From assembly GCA_963840805.1 (NCBI GenBank), contig CAWJAJ010000010.1, positions 1-64,000 on the forward strand: a stretch of 64,000 bases of DNA, read 5' to 3'. The notes below the pieces were generated by a model. That model was given only the letters and a program-made list of their open reading frames with translations. It was not told where the DNA came from and ran no database searches. The first letter of the stretch is position 1, and each line of letters opens with the position of its first letter. A program made the position numbers and the translations under genes. Source of the DNA: CADEEN01 sp963840805 (lineage in GTDB: Bacteria; Pseudomonadota; Gammaproteobacteria; Burkholderiales; Burkholderiaceae_C). This document shows positions 42,858-51,464 of the stretch, piece by piece.

Positions 42858-44267
42858 TCAGTAGGAATCGCTGCCGACACTGCCCGGCGCAAGGTTGTCG
42901 AATCGCGTCAGCGGCTTCAGGAAGGTCAGCCTGACGGTGCCGACCGGCCCGTTGCGCTGCTTGCCCACGACGATCTCGGCGACGCCCGGCTCCTTGCTTT
43001 CCTTGTTGTAGTAGTCGTCACGGTAGATGAACATGATGACGTCGGCATCCTGCTCGATCGCGCCGGACTCGCGCAGGTCGCTCATCATCGGGCGCTTGTC
43101 GTTGCGCGATTCGACGCTGCGATTGAGCTGCGACAGCGCGATCACCGGGCACTGCAACTCCTTGGCGAGTGCCTTCAGGCCGCGCGATATTTCGCCGATC
43201 TCGGTGGCCCGGTTCTCGTCGCTCGAACTGCTGCCGCTCATCAGCTGCAGATAGTCGATGACGATCAGCCCGAGCTTGCCGCACTGCCGCGCCTGACGCC
43301 GTGCCCGCGCGCGCAGTTCGGCGGAATTGAGTGCCGGCGTCTCGTCGATGAAGAGATTGGCGTTCTTCAGCCGGTCGACGGCTTCACTCAAACGGCCCCA
43401 CTCGTCGTCGCCAAGCTTGCCGGTGCGCAGGTGGGTCTGGTCGATGCGGCCGAGCGAGCCGACCATGCGCAGCGCCAGTTGCGAGGCGCCCATTTCCATC
43501 GAGAACACCGCTACCGGCAGGCCCTCGTGCACCGCCACGTTCTCGGCGATGTTGAGCGCGAACGCCGTCTTGCCCATCGACGGCCGTGCAGCGAGCACGA
43601 TCAGGTCGCCGGCCTGCAGGCCCGCGGTCATGCGGTCGAGGTCATAGAAGCCGGTGCGCACGCCCGTCACTTCCTCGGCGCCGTTCTCGTGCAGCTCGGT
43701 GACACGGTCGATCAGCTGTACGACCAGCTGATCCATGCTCTGGAAGCCCTGCTTGGTGCGCGAGCCCTCCTCGCCGATCTTGAAGATGCGGCCTTCGGCC
43801 TCGTCGAGGATCTGGCTCACCGCCCGCCCCTGCGGGTTGAAGGCGTTGGTGGCGATCTCGTCGCTGGCTTCGATCAGCTTGCGCAGGATCGCCCGCTCGC
43901 GGACGATCTCGGCATAGCGGCGCAGGTTGGCCGCACTCGGCACGCTTTGCGCCAGCGCGTTCAGGTAGGCGATGCCGCCACACTCCTCGGCCTTGCCCAG
44001 GCTCTGCAATTGCTCGTATACCGTGATCACGTCGGCTGGCTTGCTGGCATTGACCAGCGCGCCGACCGCGGCATAGATCGCCTTGTGCTCGTAGCGATAG
44101 AAATCGGAATCGGTCAGCAGGTCACCGGCGCGGTCCCAGGCGCTGTTGTCGAGCAGCAGGCCACCGAGCACGCTCTGCTCGGCCTCGATCGAGTGCGGTG
44201 GCACGCGCAGGCGCGCGACCTCGTCGTCGCGTGGAGTGTTGTCGCGGGAAGTGAAAACAGCGGACAT
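42858..44267 (-). CDS. dnaB: replicative DNA helicase DnaB
   Basis: This hexameric replication-fork helicase of 469 residues has the N-terminal DnaG-binding domain (PPHSIEAEQSVLGGLLLDN) and a RecA-like ATPase with Walker A in LAARPSMGKTAFALNIA. VFSMEMGASQLALRM, the Walker B region LIVIDYLQLMSG and the QLNRSVESRNDKRPMMSDLRESGAIEQDAD signature (quoted in part) follow. No intein is present. ATG 44267 is favoured over the GTG at 44276. It is downstream of the ribosomal genes on the same strand, separated by a terminator. Confidence 0.96.
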   Translation of the reverse strand: MSAVFTSRDNTPRDDEVARLRVPPHSIEAEQSVLGGLLLDNSAWDRAGDLLTDSDFYRYEHKAIYAAVGALVNASKPADVITVYEQLQSLGKAEECGGIAYLNALAQSVPSAANLRRYAEIVRERAILRKLIEASDEIATNAFNPQGRAVSQILDEAEGRIFKIGEEGSRTKQGFQSMDQLVVQLIDRVTELHENGAEEVTGVRTGFYDLDRMTAGLQAGDLIVLAARPSMGKTAFALNIAENVAVHEGLPVAVFSMEMGASQLALRMVGSLGRIDQTHLRTGKLGDDEWGRLSEAVDRLKNANLFIDETPALNSAELRARARRQARQCGKLGLIVIDYLQLMSGSSSSDENRATEIGEISRGLKALAKELQCPVIALSQLNRSVESRNDKRPMMSDLRESGAIEQDADVIMFIYRDDYYNKESKEPGVAEIVVGKQRNGPVGTVRLTFLKPLTRFDNLAPGSVGSDSY

Positions 44268-44366
44268 CGTGTGCACGCGATGATAAGACCCGGCTCACGC
44301 CACGGGTGTGCGCAAGTCTGTGGATGGAGGCGGGAAATCGCGGGATAACCGCGCCGGCGCAAGACA

Positions 44367-44390
44367 AAGGGCCGGCGACTGCCGGCCCTT
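44367..44390 (-). terminator. terminator of the rpsF-priB-rpsR-rplI operon
   Basis: Read on the minus strand, AAGGGCCGGC-AGTC-GCCGGCCCTT forms a perfect 10-bp stem with the tail TTTGTCTT, 23 nt after the rplI stop. Confidence 0.8.
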
Positions 44391-44413
44391 CGAGGTTGTG
44401 CGCCGCGCGCGTG

Positions 44414-44866
44414 TCAGTCGACTTCGCCGACCACCACCACGTTGATGTCGGCCTGCACGTCGCTGTGCAGCGACACCGTCACGGTCTGCTCGCCGACCGT
44501 CTTCAGGGGGCCGTTCGGCATGCGAATGCCGGCCTTGGCCACGTCGAAGCCGAGTTTCTTCAGGCCTTCGGCGATGTCGGCATTGGTAACCGAGCCGAAC
44601 AGGCGGCCGTCGACGCCGGCTTTCTGCGAGATCGAGATGGTCTTGCCGGTCATCTTTTCGGCCAGCGCCTGTGCGGCGGCGAGCTTGTCGGAGGCCACCT
44701 TTTCCAGTTCGGCGCGTTTGGCTTCGAATTCCTTGATCGCAGCGTCGGTCGCGCGGCGCGCCTGGCGCTGTGGGATCAGGAAGTTGCGGGCGAATCCGTC
44801 CTTGACCTTGACGACATCGCCGAGGTTGCCGAGGTTGGCTACTTTTTCCAGCAGGATGACTTGCAT
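44414..44866 (-). CDS. rplI: 50S ribosomal protein bL9
   Basis: This 150-residue large-subunit protein starts MQVILLEKVANLGNLGDVV with the DGFARNFLIPQ motif, the family signature. It has the long connecting helix and a C-terminal domain with DGRLFGSVTNADIAEGL. It is last in the rpsF operon, 13 nt after rpsR, with GAGGAG before the ATG. Confidence 0.97.
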   Translation of the reverse strand: MQVILLEKVANLGNLGDVVKVKDGFARNFLIPQRQARRATDAAIKEFEAKRAELEKVASDKLAAAQALAEKMTGKTISISQKAGVDGRLFGSVTNADIAEGLKKLGFDVAKAGIRMPNGPLKTVGEQTVTVSLHSDVQADINVVVVGEVD

Positions 44867-44879
44867 GGTGGTGTGCTCC

Positions 44880-45170
44880 TCAGGCCTTGTGCTGGTCGCT
44901 GTACGGCAGCAGCGCCAGGAAGCGTGCACGCTTGATCGCGGTCGTCAGCTGGCGCTGGAAGAAGGCGCGCGTGCCGGTCAGGCGAGCCGGCGTGATCTTG
45001 CCGTTCTCACCGACGAAGTCGCGCAGCGTGTCGACGTCCTTGTAGTCGATCCGCTCGACGCCGGCGACCGTGAAGCGGCAAAAACGCTTGCGACGGAACA
45101 ACAGCGATTGCTGATTGCGTTTGGGTTTGCGGTCCTTCGAGAACCGACCTTTACCACGTGGCGGGGGCAT
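44880..45170 (-). CDS. rpsR: 30S ribosomal protein bS18
   Basis: This 96-residue small-subunit protein has a basic N-terminus (PPPRGKGRFSKDRKPKRNQQS) longer than the minimal 75-residue form, as usual in beta-proteobacteria. The core contains RRKRFCRFT, IDYKDVDTLRDFV, ITPARLTGT and the C-terminal QRQLTTAIKRARFLALLPY. It forms a heterodimer with bS6, encoded two genes upstream. Confidence 0.96.
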   Translation of the reverse strand: MPPPRGKGRFSKDRKPKRNQQSLLFRRKRFCRFTVAGVERIDYKDVDTLRDFVGENGKITPARLTGTRAFFQRQLTTAIKRARFLALLPYSDQHKA

Positions 45171-45224
45171 GTTTTGATCTCCTGATAATCTGAATTCGAA
45201 CAATCTGGTGTGGGCGGAACTGGC

Positions 45225-45512
45225 TCAAGCCGTATCGAGCGCCGTGATGTGCAAGACGAGGCCGCGGCCGTTGCGGGTAGCGCCCAGGAAGCCGGCGAAG
45301 GTGGCCGGATTGCCGAGAACCATCGCGCTGACGGGTCGTGTGATCGCCCCGATCGCCACCGCCCTGACCTCCATCGAGACCTTGCGCGGCACGCCGTCCT
45401 CACTGACCTCGGATTCGTGCTTGAGCACCAGATCCAGGGCCGGCAGCCCGGCGGGGGTGTATCGCATGGCGCCACGTTCGACCAGCGTCGCCGCCAGAAC
45501 CAACCGGTTCAT
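45225..45512 (-). CDS. priB: primosomal replication protein N (PriB)
   Basis: This 95-residue single-strand-DNA-binding OB-fold protein acts in replication restart. It starts MNRLVLAATLVERGAMRYTP, has the LDLVLKHESEVSEDGVPRKV strand pair and ends GRGLVLHITALDTA. Its place between rpsF and rpsR is typical and helps to identify it, since the sequence is short and divergent. It follows rpsF at 25 nt. Confidence 0.93.
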   Translation of the reverse strand: MNRLVLAATLVERGAMRYTPAGLPALDLVLKHESEVSEDGVPRKVSMEVRAVAIGAITRPVSAMVLGNPATFAGFLGATRNGRGLVLHITALDTA

Positions 45513-45537
45513 GGCGCCGCAGCGGCCCGCGTCGCGA

Positions 45538-45906
45538 TCAGGCGGTCGCCTCCTGCTGCTGAGGCGCCTTGCGGGCCTCTTCGCGCTCGACGTGCCTCAT
45601 CATCATCGATGGCGTGGTCTCGGCCTTCTCCATCGCCACGGTCAGGTGGCGCAGCACGGCGTCGTTGAAGCGGAAACCCGTCTCCAGTTCGGCCAAGACT
45701 TCGTTGCCGCACTCGATGTTCAGGCACAGGTAGTGCGCCTTGCCGAGCTTCTGGATCTGGTAGGCCAGCTGGCGCCGCCCCCAATCCTCGACACGGTGCA
45801 CCTTGCCGCCCGCGGCGGTGACCAGGCCCTTGTAGCGCTCCAGCATGGCCGGAACCTGTTCGCTTTGATCCGGATGGATCAGCAGAACGATTTCATAGTG
45901 ACGCAT
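45538..45906 (-). CDS. rpsF: 30S ribosomal protein bS6
   Basis: This 122-residue small-subunit protein begins MRHYEIVLLIHPDQSEQVPA and includes DWGRRQLAYQIQKLGKAHYL, both family signatures. The C-terminus (HVEREEARKAPQQQEATA) is a charged extension that lacks the poly-Glu tail of E. coli S6. It heads the operon; its upstream leader of about 75 nt contains two small hairpins. Confidence 0.96.
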   Translation of the reverse strand: MRHYEIVLLIHPDQSEQVPAMLERYKGLVTAAGGKVHRVEDWGRRQLAYQIQKLGKAHYLCLNIECGNEVLAELETGFRFNDAVLRHLTVAMEKAETTPSMMMRHVEREEARKAPQQQEATA

Positions 45907-45985
45907 TTGGACTCCTTGTGGTTTCCAGTGGATGGAAGCCGCCCTGCGGCGTCATAGTGCAGGTGCGGCAAGGGGAAAGCCAGCG

Positions 45986-45991
45986 AGTATA
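45986..45991 (-). promoter_or_regulatory. -10 of the rpsF operon promoter
   Basis: TATACT on the minus strand sits in the ppsA-rpsF gap, giving a leader of roughly 75 nt before rpsF. The -35 falls inside the end of ppsA and is poor. Confidence 0.5.
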
Positions 45992-46010
45992 GCAGCGCGC
46001 GCGAGCTGGC

Positions 46011-48410
46011 TCAGCGTCGCTCGGCCAGGCGCACCCAGGTTTCGACCACCGAGTCGGGGTTCAGCGAGATCGAGACGATGCCCTCCTGGGCCAGCCAGTC
46101 GGCGAAGTCCGGGTGGTCGCTCGGGCCCTGTCCGCAGATGCCGACATACTTGCCGGTGGCTCGGCAGGCCGTGATGGCGCGCGAGATCAGGGCCTTGACG
46201 GCCGGATCGCGCTCATCGAAGTCGCCGGCCAGTTGCTCGAGGCCCGAGTCGCGATCCAGCCCCAGCGTCAACTGCGTCAAGTCGTTCGAGCCGATCGACA
46301 TGCCATCGAAGTGCTCGAGGAACTGATCGGCCAGGATGGCATTGCTCGGCACCTCGCACATCATGATCAGACGCAGGCCGTTGACGCCGCGCCCGAGGCC
46401 GCGCTCGGCCAGCATCGCCACCACGCGCTCCGCCTGGCGCACCGTGCGCACGAACGGCACCATGACTTCGACGTTGGTCAGCCCCATGTCGTTGCGCACG
46501 CGCTTGAGGGCCTCGCATTCCATGCCGAAGGCGTCGGCGAACTCGCCGCTGATGTAACGGCTGGCGCCGCGGAAACCGAGCATCGGGTTTTCTTCATCGG
46601 GCTCGTAGCGGCTGCCGCCGATCAGCTTGCGGTACTCGTTGCTCTTGAAGTCCGACAGCCGCACGATCACGGGCTTGGGCCAGAACGCGGCGGCAATGGT
46701 TCCCACGCCCTCGGCGATCTTGTCGACGTAGAAGGCGCGTGGACTGGCATGGCCACGGGCTACCGATTCGACAGCCTTCTTCAATTCGGGATCGACATTT
46801 GGGTAGTCGAGGATCGCCTTCGGATGCACACCGATGTTGTTGTTGATGATGAACTCGAGCCGCGCCAGACCGACCCCGGCGTTCGGAATCTGTGCAAACT
46901 CGAAAGCCAGCGTCGGGTTGCCGACGTTCATCGTGATCTTGATCGGACAGTACGGCATGTCGCCGCGCCGCACCTCGCTGATCTCGGTTTCCAACAGGCC
47001 ATCGTAGATGTAGCCGGTGTCGCCCTCGGAGCAGGCCACCGTCACCAGCGCGCCTTCATGCAGCTTGCTGGTGGCGTCACCGCACCCGACCACCGCCGGG
47101 ATGCCGAGCTCGCGCGCGATGATGGCGGCATGGCAGGTCCGCCCGCCGCGGTTGGTGACGATCGCACCCGCGCGCTTCATCACCGGCTCCCAGTTCGGGT
47201 CGGTCATGTCGGTGACGAGGATGTCGCCGGGCTGCACACGCTCCATCTCGGCGATCGACGACACCACCCGCACCGGTCCGGTGCCGATCTTCTGGCCGAT
47301 CGCGCGGCCTTCGGCGAGCACCGCACTGTGGCCCTTCAGCTTGTAGCGATGCTCGACCTGGCCCGCGCCTTGGCTCTTCACCGTCTCGGGCCGCGCCTGC
47401 AGGATGTAGAGCTTGCCGTCGTTGCCATCGCGGCCCCACTCGATGTCCATCGGCCGGCCGTAGTGCTGCTCGATGACCAGCGCGTAGCGGGCGAGCTCGG
47501 TCACATCGGCATCGGTCAGCGAGTAGCGATTGCGCAGCTCGGGTGGGTTGTCGACGGTCTTGACGAGCTTGCCACTGGCCGCCTTTTCTTGCGCGGTGGT
47601 GAACTCCATGCGGATCAGCTTGGAGCCCAGGTTGCGCCGGATCACCGCCAGCTTGCCGGCCACCAGTGCCGGCTTGTGGACGTAGAACTCGTCGGGGTTG
47701 ACGGCACCTTGCACCACCGTCTCGCCCAGGCCGTAACTCGAGGTGATGAAGACCACGTCCTTGAAGCCGCTTTCAGTGTCGATCGTGAACATCACGCCGG
47801 CCGAGCCGACGTCGGAGCGCACCATGCGCTGCACGCCCGCCGACAGCGCGACATCGGCATGGGCGAACCCCTTGTGCACCCGGTAGCTGATCGCGCGGTC
47901 GTTGTAGAGCGACGCAAACACTTCCTTCATGCGGTGCAACACCTCGTCGATGCCGTGCACGTTGAGGAAGGTCTCCTGCTGGCCCGCAAACGAAGCGTCG
48001 GGCAAGTCCTCGGCCGTGGCCGACGAACGCACCGCGAAGGTCGCCGTCGGGTCGCCGGCCACCAGCGCATCGAATGCGCTGCGTACCGCGGCCTCGAGGT
48101 CGGTCGGCAGCGGCGTATCGGTCACCCACTGGCGAATCTGCGCACCGGCCTCGGCCAGCGCACGCACGTCGTCGGTGTTCAGCGTGGCGAGCCGGTCCTC
48201 GATGCGCGCGGCCAGGCCCTTGTGGGCCAGGAAGCGGCGAAAGGCATGGGCCGTGGTGGCAAAGCCGCCCGGCACACGCACGCCCGAACTGGTCAGCTGA
48301 CTGATCATTTCGCCGAGGCTGGCGTTCTTGCCGCCGACCGCCTCGACGTCGGTCATCCTCAAATGTTCAAACGGCACGACCAGGGCGGTCGCCAAGGGGT
48401 CAGTGGACAT
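46011..48410 (-). CDS. ppsA: phosphoenolpyruvate synthase (pyruvate, water dikinase)
   Basis: This 799-residue gluconeogenic enzyme converts pyruvate and ATP to PEP, AMP and phosphate. The N-terminal ATP-grasp part has VGGKNASLGEM and FAVRSSATAEDLPDASFAGQQET (quoted in part). The swivelling domain carries the phospho-His in GGRTCHAAIIARELGIPAVVG, and the C-terminal TIM barrel includes GASRYISGEFADAFGME and the catalytic Cys in YVGICGQGPSDHPDFADWL. GGAG lies 7 nt before the ATG; a possible start at 48548 would add unconserved sequence. It is divergent from its regulator ppsR. Confidence 0.95.
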   Translation of the reverse strand: MSTDPLATALVVPFEHLRMTDVEAVGGKNASLGEMISQLTSSGVRVPGGFATTAHAFRRFLAHKGLAARIEDRLATLNTDDVRALAEAGAQIRQWVTDTPLPTDLEAAVRSAFDALVAGDPTATFAVRSSATAEDLPDASFAGQQETFLNVHGIDEVLHRMKEVFASLYNDRAISYRVHKGFAHADVALSAGVQRMVRSDVGSAGVMFTIDTESGFKDVVFITSSYGLGETVVQGAVNPDEFYVHKPALVAGKLAVIRRNLGSKLIRMEFTTAQEKAASGKLVKTVDNPPELRNRYSLTDADVTELARYALVIEQHYGRPMDIEWGRDGNDGKLYILQARPETVKSQGAGQVEHRYKLKGHSAVLAEGRAIGQKIGTGPVRVVSSIAEMERVQPGDILVTDMTDPNWEPVMKRAGAIVTNRGGRTCHAAIIARELGIPAVVGCGDATSKLHEGALVTVACSEGDTGYIYDGLLETEISEVRRGDMPYCPIKITMNVGNPTLAFEFAQIPNAGVGLARLEFIINNNIGVHPKAILDYPNVDPELKKAVESVARGHASPRAFYVDKIAEGVGTIAAAFWPKPVIVRLSDFKSNEYRKLIGGSRYEPDEENPMLGFRGASRYISGEFADAFGMECEALKRVRNDMGLTNVEVMVPFVRTVRQAERVVAMLAERGLGRGVNGLRLIMMCEVPSNAILADQFLEHFDGMSIGSNDLTQLTLGLDRDSGLEQLAGDFDERDPAVKALISRAITACRATGKYVGICGQGPSDHPDFADWLAQEGIVSISLNPDSVVETWVRLAERR

Positions 48411-48546
48411 GGGAAAGCTCCGTGATGATGAGAAACCGGTGCTTCCGCTGGCCAGGCTGGCGCTCGGACCGTCGCAGGTCCATTGTGTTCGAGTGTCAGG
48501 CGACGGGAGCGCATCTTCGGGCGGGCCGCTGAAGGAATTGACGTTC

Positions 48547-48575
48547 ATTCTACGAGCCTGCCCGGCCTCTATGAT
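48547..48575. promoter_or_regulatory. divergent -10 candidates for ppsA and ppsR
   Basis: TAGAAT on the minus strand (48552-48547) faces ppsA with a leader of about 130 nt, and TATGAT on the plus strand (48570-48575) faces ppsR with a leader of about 20 nt. No clear -35 is visible for either. Confidence 0.35.
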
Positions 48576-48601
48576 GGCGCCATCCCTCAGTCGAGCGCCC
48601 C

Positions 48602-49426
48602 ATGCCCAACCGCACCGTGTTCTTCGTTTCCGACGGCACCGGCATCACCGCCGAGACCTTCGGCAACTCGATCCTGGCGCAATTCGGCGGCAAACCCCGA
48701 CACGTGCGCCGGCCCTTCATCGACAGTGTCGACAAGGCGCTGCCGGTGGTTGCCGAGATCAATTACACCGCCGAGCACGAAGGTGCGCGGCCCATCGTGT
48801 TCATCACGCTGGTCAACGACGAGGTTCGCGACATCGTCACCGGCCCGGATTGCAAGGGACTGGTGCTGGACATGTTCCGCACCTTCGTCGAACCGCTCGA
48901 AGCCGAATTCGGGGTCAAGAGCAGCCACCGCATCGGCCGCTTTTCCGACGCCGCCAAGAGCGCGGAGTACAACGACCGCATCGAGGCCATCAATTTCTCG
49001 CTGGCCCACGACGATGGCCAGAGCGCGAAGAACCTGGCGCGCGCCGATGTGATCCTGGTCGGCGTCAGCCGCAGCGGCAAGACGCCGACCTCGCTGTACC
49101 TGGCAATGCAACACGGCATCAAGGCCGCCAATTACCCGCTGATCCCGGATGACTTCGAGCGCGGGCACCTGCCTTCGTCGCTGGTGCCGTACAAGAAGAA
49201 GTGCTTCGGCCTGACCATCGACCCCGATCGCCTGGCGCAAATCCGCAACGAACGGCGGCCAGGCAGCCGCTACGCTTCAATCGAGAACTGTCGCTACGAA
49301 GTGCACGAAGCCGAGCGCATGATGAAGCGCGACGGCATCGCGTGGCTGAGTTCGACGCACAAGTCGATCGAAGAGATCGCCACCACCATCCTGCGCGACA
49401 TCCGCCCGGACCGCCTGATCTACTGA
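48602..49426 (+). CDS. ppsR: PEP synthase regulatory protein (bifunctional kinase/pyrophosphorylase)
   Basis: This 274-residue DUF299 protein phosphorylates PEP synthase with ADP to inactivate it and reverses this by phosphorolysis. It starts with RTVFFVSDGTGITAETFG, has the P-loop GVSRSGKTPTSLYLAMQ at about residue 150, and IENCRYEVHEAERMM and WLSSTHKSIEEIATTIL near the C-terminus. Its divergent position beside ppsA supports the PEP synthase rather than the PPDK branch. Confidence 0.95.
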   Translation: MPNRTVFFVSDGTGITAETFGNSILAQFGGKPRHVRRPFIDSVDKALPVVAEINYTAEHEGARPIVFITLVNDEVRDIVTGPDCKGLVLDMFRTFVEPLEAEFGVKSSHRIGRFSDAAKSAEYNDRIEAINFSLAHDDGQSAKNLARADVILVGVSRSGKTPTSLYLAMQHGIKAANYPLIPDDFERGHLPSSLVPYKKKCFGLTIDPDRLAQIRNERRPGSRYASIENCRYEVHEAERMMKRDGIAWLSSTHKSIEEIATTILRDIRPDRLIY

Positions 49427-49449
49427 TCCGTCGCGCATCGAGCGCCGGT

Positions 49450-50058
49450 TCAGCGCCGGGTGGCCGGTCCGGCGACGAAGAAACCGCGGGTCTCTCGATT
49501 GAAGGCAATGCGGTGGCCACTGTTGCAGGCGCCGCACCACCACACCGCCAGGGCACCGTCAGGCTCGAGCGAGAGCGCAGCGAAGGCCGTGCCCGGGTCG
49601 GGCACCTCGACCAGGAAGCGCACGCGCTGCCGCTCGGAGGGCCGCTGGGCGGGGCGACCGGCAGGTCGGTCGACGATGGCTACGAAAAGGCCGCGCTCGC
49701 CGTCGCAGCGGCGGTAGGCGCCGACGAAGGCGGTCTGCGGACTGCCGCTGCCGTCATAGGAGTGCTCGAGCGAAAACGCCAGCCCTTCGAGCGGATTGCC
49801 ACCCTCGGCGCCGAGCAATTCCTCGCCGAACAGTTCGCGCGTGAACGCCTCCGCTGCGCACCAGGCCGGCTCCAGGCGCTTGATGCCGATGCCAAGCACG
49901 GAGGAGGCCCGCGGGCTCAGGGTCGCACGCAGCCACCAGGGGTCGCGCGCCGGCTCGGCCTGCACCGTCACGAACGGCGGTGCCGCGAACGTCTGCGCAG
50001 GCAGCGATAACGTCGCCATGGCGCCGAGCAGCGCCAGGCATTGCAGCGCGCGTTTCAT
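49450..50058 (-). CDS. hypothetical exported protein
   Basis: This 202-residue protein has a clear signal peptide (MKRALQCLALLGAMATLSLPAQTFA) and no recognised domain. The mature part is rich in Arg, Ala and Gly, with a PLEGLAFSLEHSYDGSGSPQ segment and a C-terminal WWCGACNSGHRIAFNRETRG containing a CxxC pair. Two further Cys (in AWCAAEAF and YRRCDGE) could form disulfides in the periplasm. Its ATG overlaps the stop of the upstream RNA methyltransferase (ATGA), so it is the last gene of the envelope cluster. I cannot assign a function. It ends convergently on ppsR. Confidence 0.7.
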   Translation of the reverse strand: MKRALQCLALLGAMATLSLPAQTFAAPPFVTVQAEPARDPWWLRATLSPRASSVLGIGIKRLEPAWCAAEAFTRELFGEELLGAEGGNPLEGLAFSLEHSYDGSGSPQTAFVGAYRRCDGERGLFVAIVDRPAGRPAQRPSERQRVRFLVEVPDPGTAFAALSLEPDGALAVWWCGACNSGHRIAFNRETRGFFVAGPATRR

Positions 50059-50834
50059 GCCCACCCCCCTGCGCACCGCGTCGCGTACAGGCAGATTGCT
50101 GCCGCCGCCGCGACGTTGAGCGATTCTTCACCGCCGGGCTGCGGGATGTGCAGTGTCTGCGCGCAGTGGGCCAGCAATGCCGGCTCGATGCCCTGGCCCT
50201 CGTGCCCGAAAACCCAGCCGCAAGGAAAGGGCAGCGCAACCGCGTCGAGCCTGGTGCCGCCATGCGAGCTGGCCGCCAGTAGCGGCAGGCGCAGTGCCGC
50301 GAGGTCGCTGGCCGCCAGCCCTTCGACCAGATCGATCGCGAAGTGCGCACCCATGCCGGCACGCAGCACCTTCGGCGACCACAGGGCCGCCGTGCCCTCG
50401 AGTGCCAACACCTGGCCGAAACCGAGCGCCGATGCGCTGCGCAGGATGCTGCCGACATTGCCGGCATCCTGCACGCGGTCGAGCACCACCGTGGCCACGC
50501 CCGGCTTGACGGCCTGCAACCGCGGCGCGTCGATCACGAAACCGATGTCGGCCGGTGACTCGAGCCCACTGACGCCGGCAAACAGCGCCTCGCCCACCAC
50601 CGCGACGCGGGGCGCCCACGCCGCGAGCTCACGCAGATGCGCCTGTTGCCACGCAGATTCGGTGACCAATGCCTGCGTCGCGGCACGCCCGCGCGAGCGC
50701 AGCGCTTGGCACAGATGCTCGCCTTCGAGCCAGACCGCGCCGAGCCTGCGGTACGCCGCAGGCATGCGCGCCAGCTTGCGCAGCCGCACCAGCAACGGGT
50801 TGTCGCGCGACGCGATGGCCACCGTTGCCGTCAC
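50055..50834 (-). CDS. TrmH/SpoU-family RNA 2'-O-methyltransferase
   Basis: This is a SPOUT methyltransferase of 259 residues. An N-terminal substrate-binding part (IASRDNPLLVRLRKLARMPA and VWLEGEHLCQAL) precedes the knotted catalytic domain with VQDAGNVGSILRSASALGFG, VFGHEGQGIEPALL and the AdoMet-binding end GGEESLNVAAAAAICLY. It modifies tRNA or 23S rRNA; which nucleotide cannot be told from sequence. A GTG start inside GTGA overlaps the rnhB stop. Neighbours suggest one long transcript. Confidence 0.85.
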   Translation of the reverse strand: MTATVAIASRDNPLLVRLRKLARMPAAYRRLGAVWLEGEHLCQALRSRGRAATQALVTESAWQQAHLRELAAWAPRVAVVGEALFAGVSGLESPADIGFVIDAPRLQAVKPGVATVVLDRVQDAGNVGSILRSASALGFGQVLALEGTAALWSPKVLRAGMGAHFAIDLVEGLAASDLAALRLPLLAASSHGGTRLDAVALPFPCGWVFGHEGQGIEPALLAHCAQTLHIPQPGGEESLNVAAAAAICLYATRCAGGWA

Positions 50835-51464
50835 GGCGCGACCTCCAGCACCGCCCGCACCGGGGCGAAGCTGCGGCGGTGGGCCGCACAAGCGCCGTGC
50901 ACGCGCAGGGCTGCCAGGTGCTCGGGCGTCGGGTAGCCCTTGTGCACGGCAAAGCCATAGGCTGGGTGCTGTTCGTGCAGCGCGGCGAGCAAGCCGTCGC
51001 GGTGCACCTTGGCCACGATCGACGCGGCCGAGATGGCCGCCACCTTGGCGTCGCCCTTGACGATCGCGTCGGCAGGCACTCTCAGCAGCGGCAGGCGGTT
51101 GCCGTCGACCAGCACGCGCGCCGGCACCAGGCGCAGGCCCTCGACGGCGCGGCGCATCGCCAGCAGCGTGGCCTGCAGGATGTTCAGGCGATCGATTTCG
51201 TCGACCGTCGCCTCGGCGATGCTGCAACACAGGGCGCGCGGCCCGCACCTCCGCTGCCAGCCGTTCGCGCGTGGCCGCGCTGAGGGTCTTGGAATCGCGC
51301 AGTCCCTTGATCGGCTGCAGGTCGTCGAGGATCACCGCGGCCGCGACCACCGGGCCGGCCAGCGGGCCACGCCCAGCCTCGTCGACGCCGGCGACCAGGC
51401 CCGGCGTGGCCCACACCAGGCCGAGCTGTTCGGGCCGGTCAAGCCAGGACTTGCGCGATCGCAT
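50831..51464 (-). CDS. rnhB: ribonuclease HII (one frameshift)
   Basis: This RNase H type 2 enzyme, about 210 residues, removes ribonucleotides embedded in DNA. Active-site residues are seen in GVDEAGRGPLAGPVVAAAV (Asp-Glu pair), the DSKTLSAATRERL segment, VDGNRLPLL (third Asp) and AAISAASIVAKVHRDGLL. An extra base near 51235 breaks the frame in AAEVRA-RALCCSIAEA; removing it joins both halves. It is the only broken gene right of 25.2 kb. The ATG at 51464 overlaps the end of lpxB by 26 nt. Confidence 0.88.

Noticed and set aside
46113..48425. A 770-codon plus-strand frame opposite ppsA
   Set aside because: It is a GC-driven shadow, rich in His, Arg and Ala with no family resemblance. ppsA on the other strand is complete.
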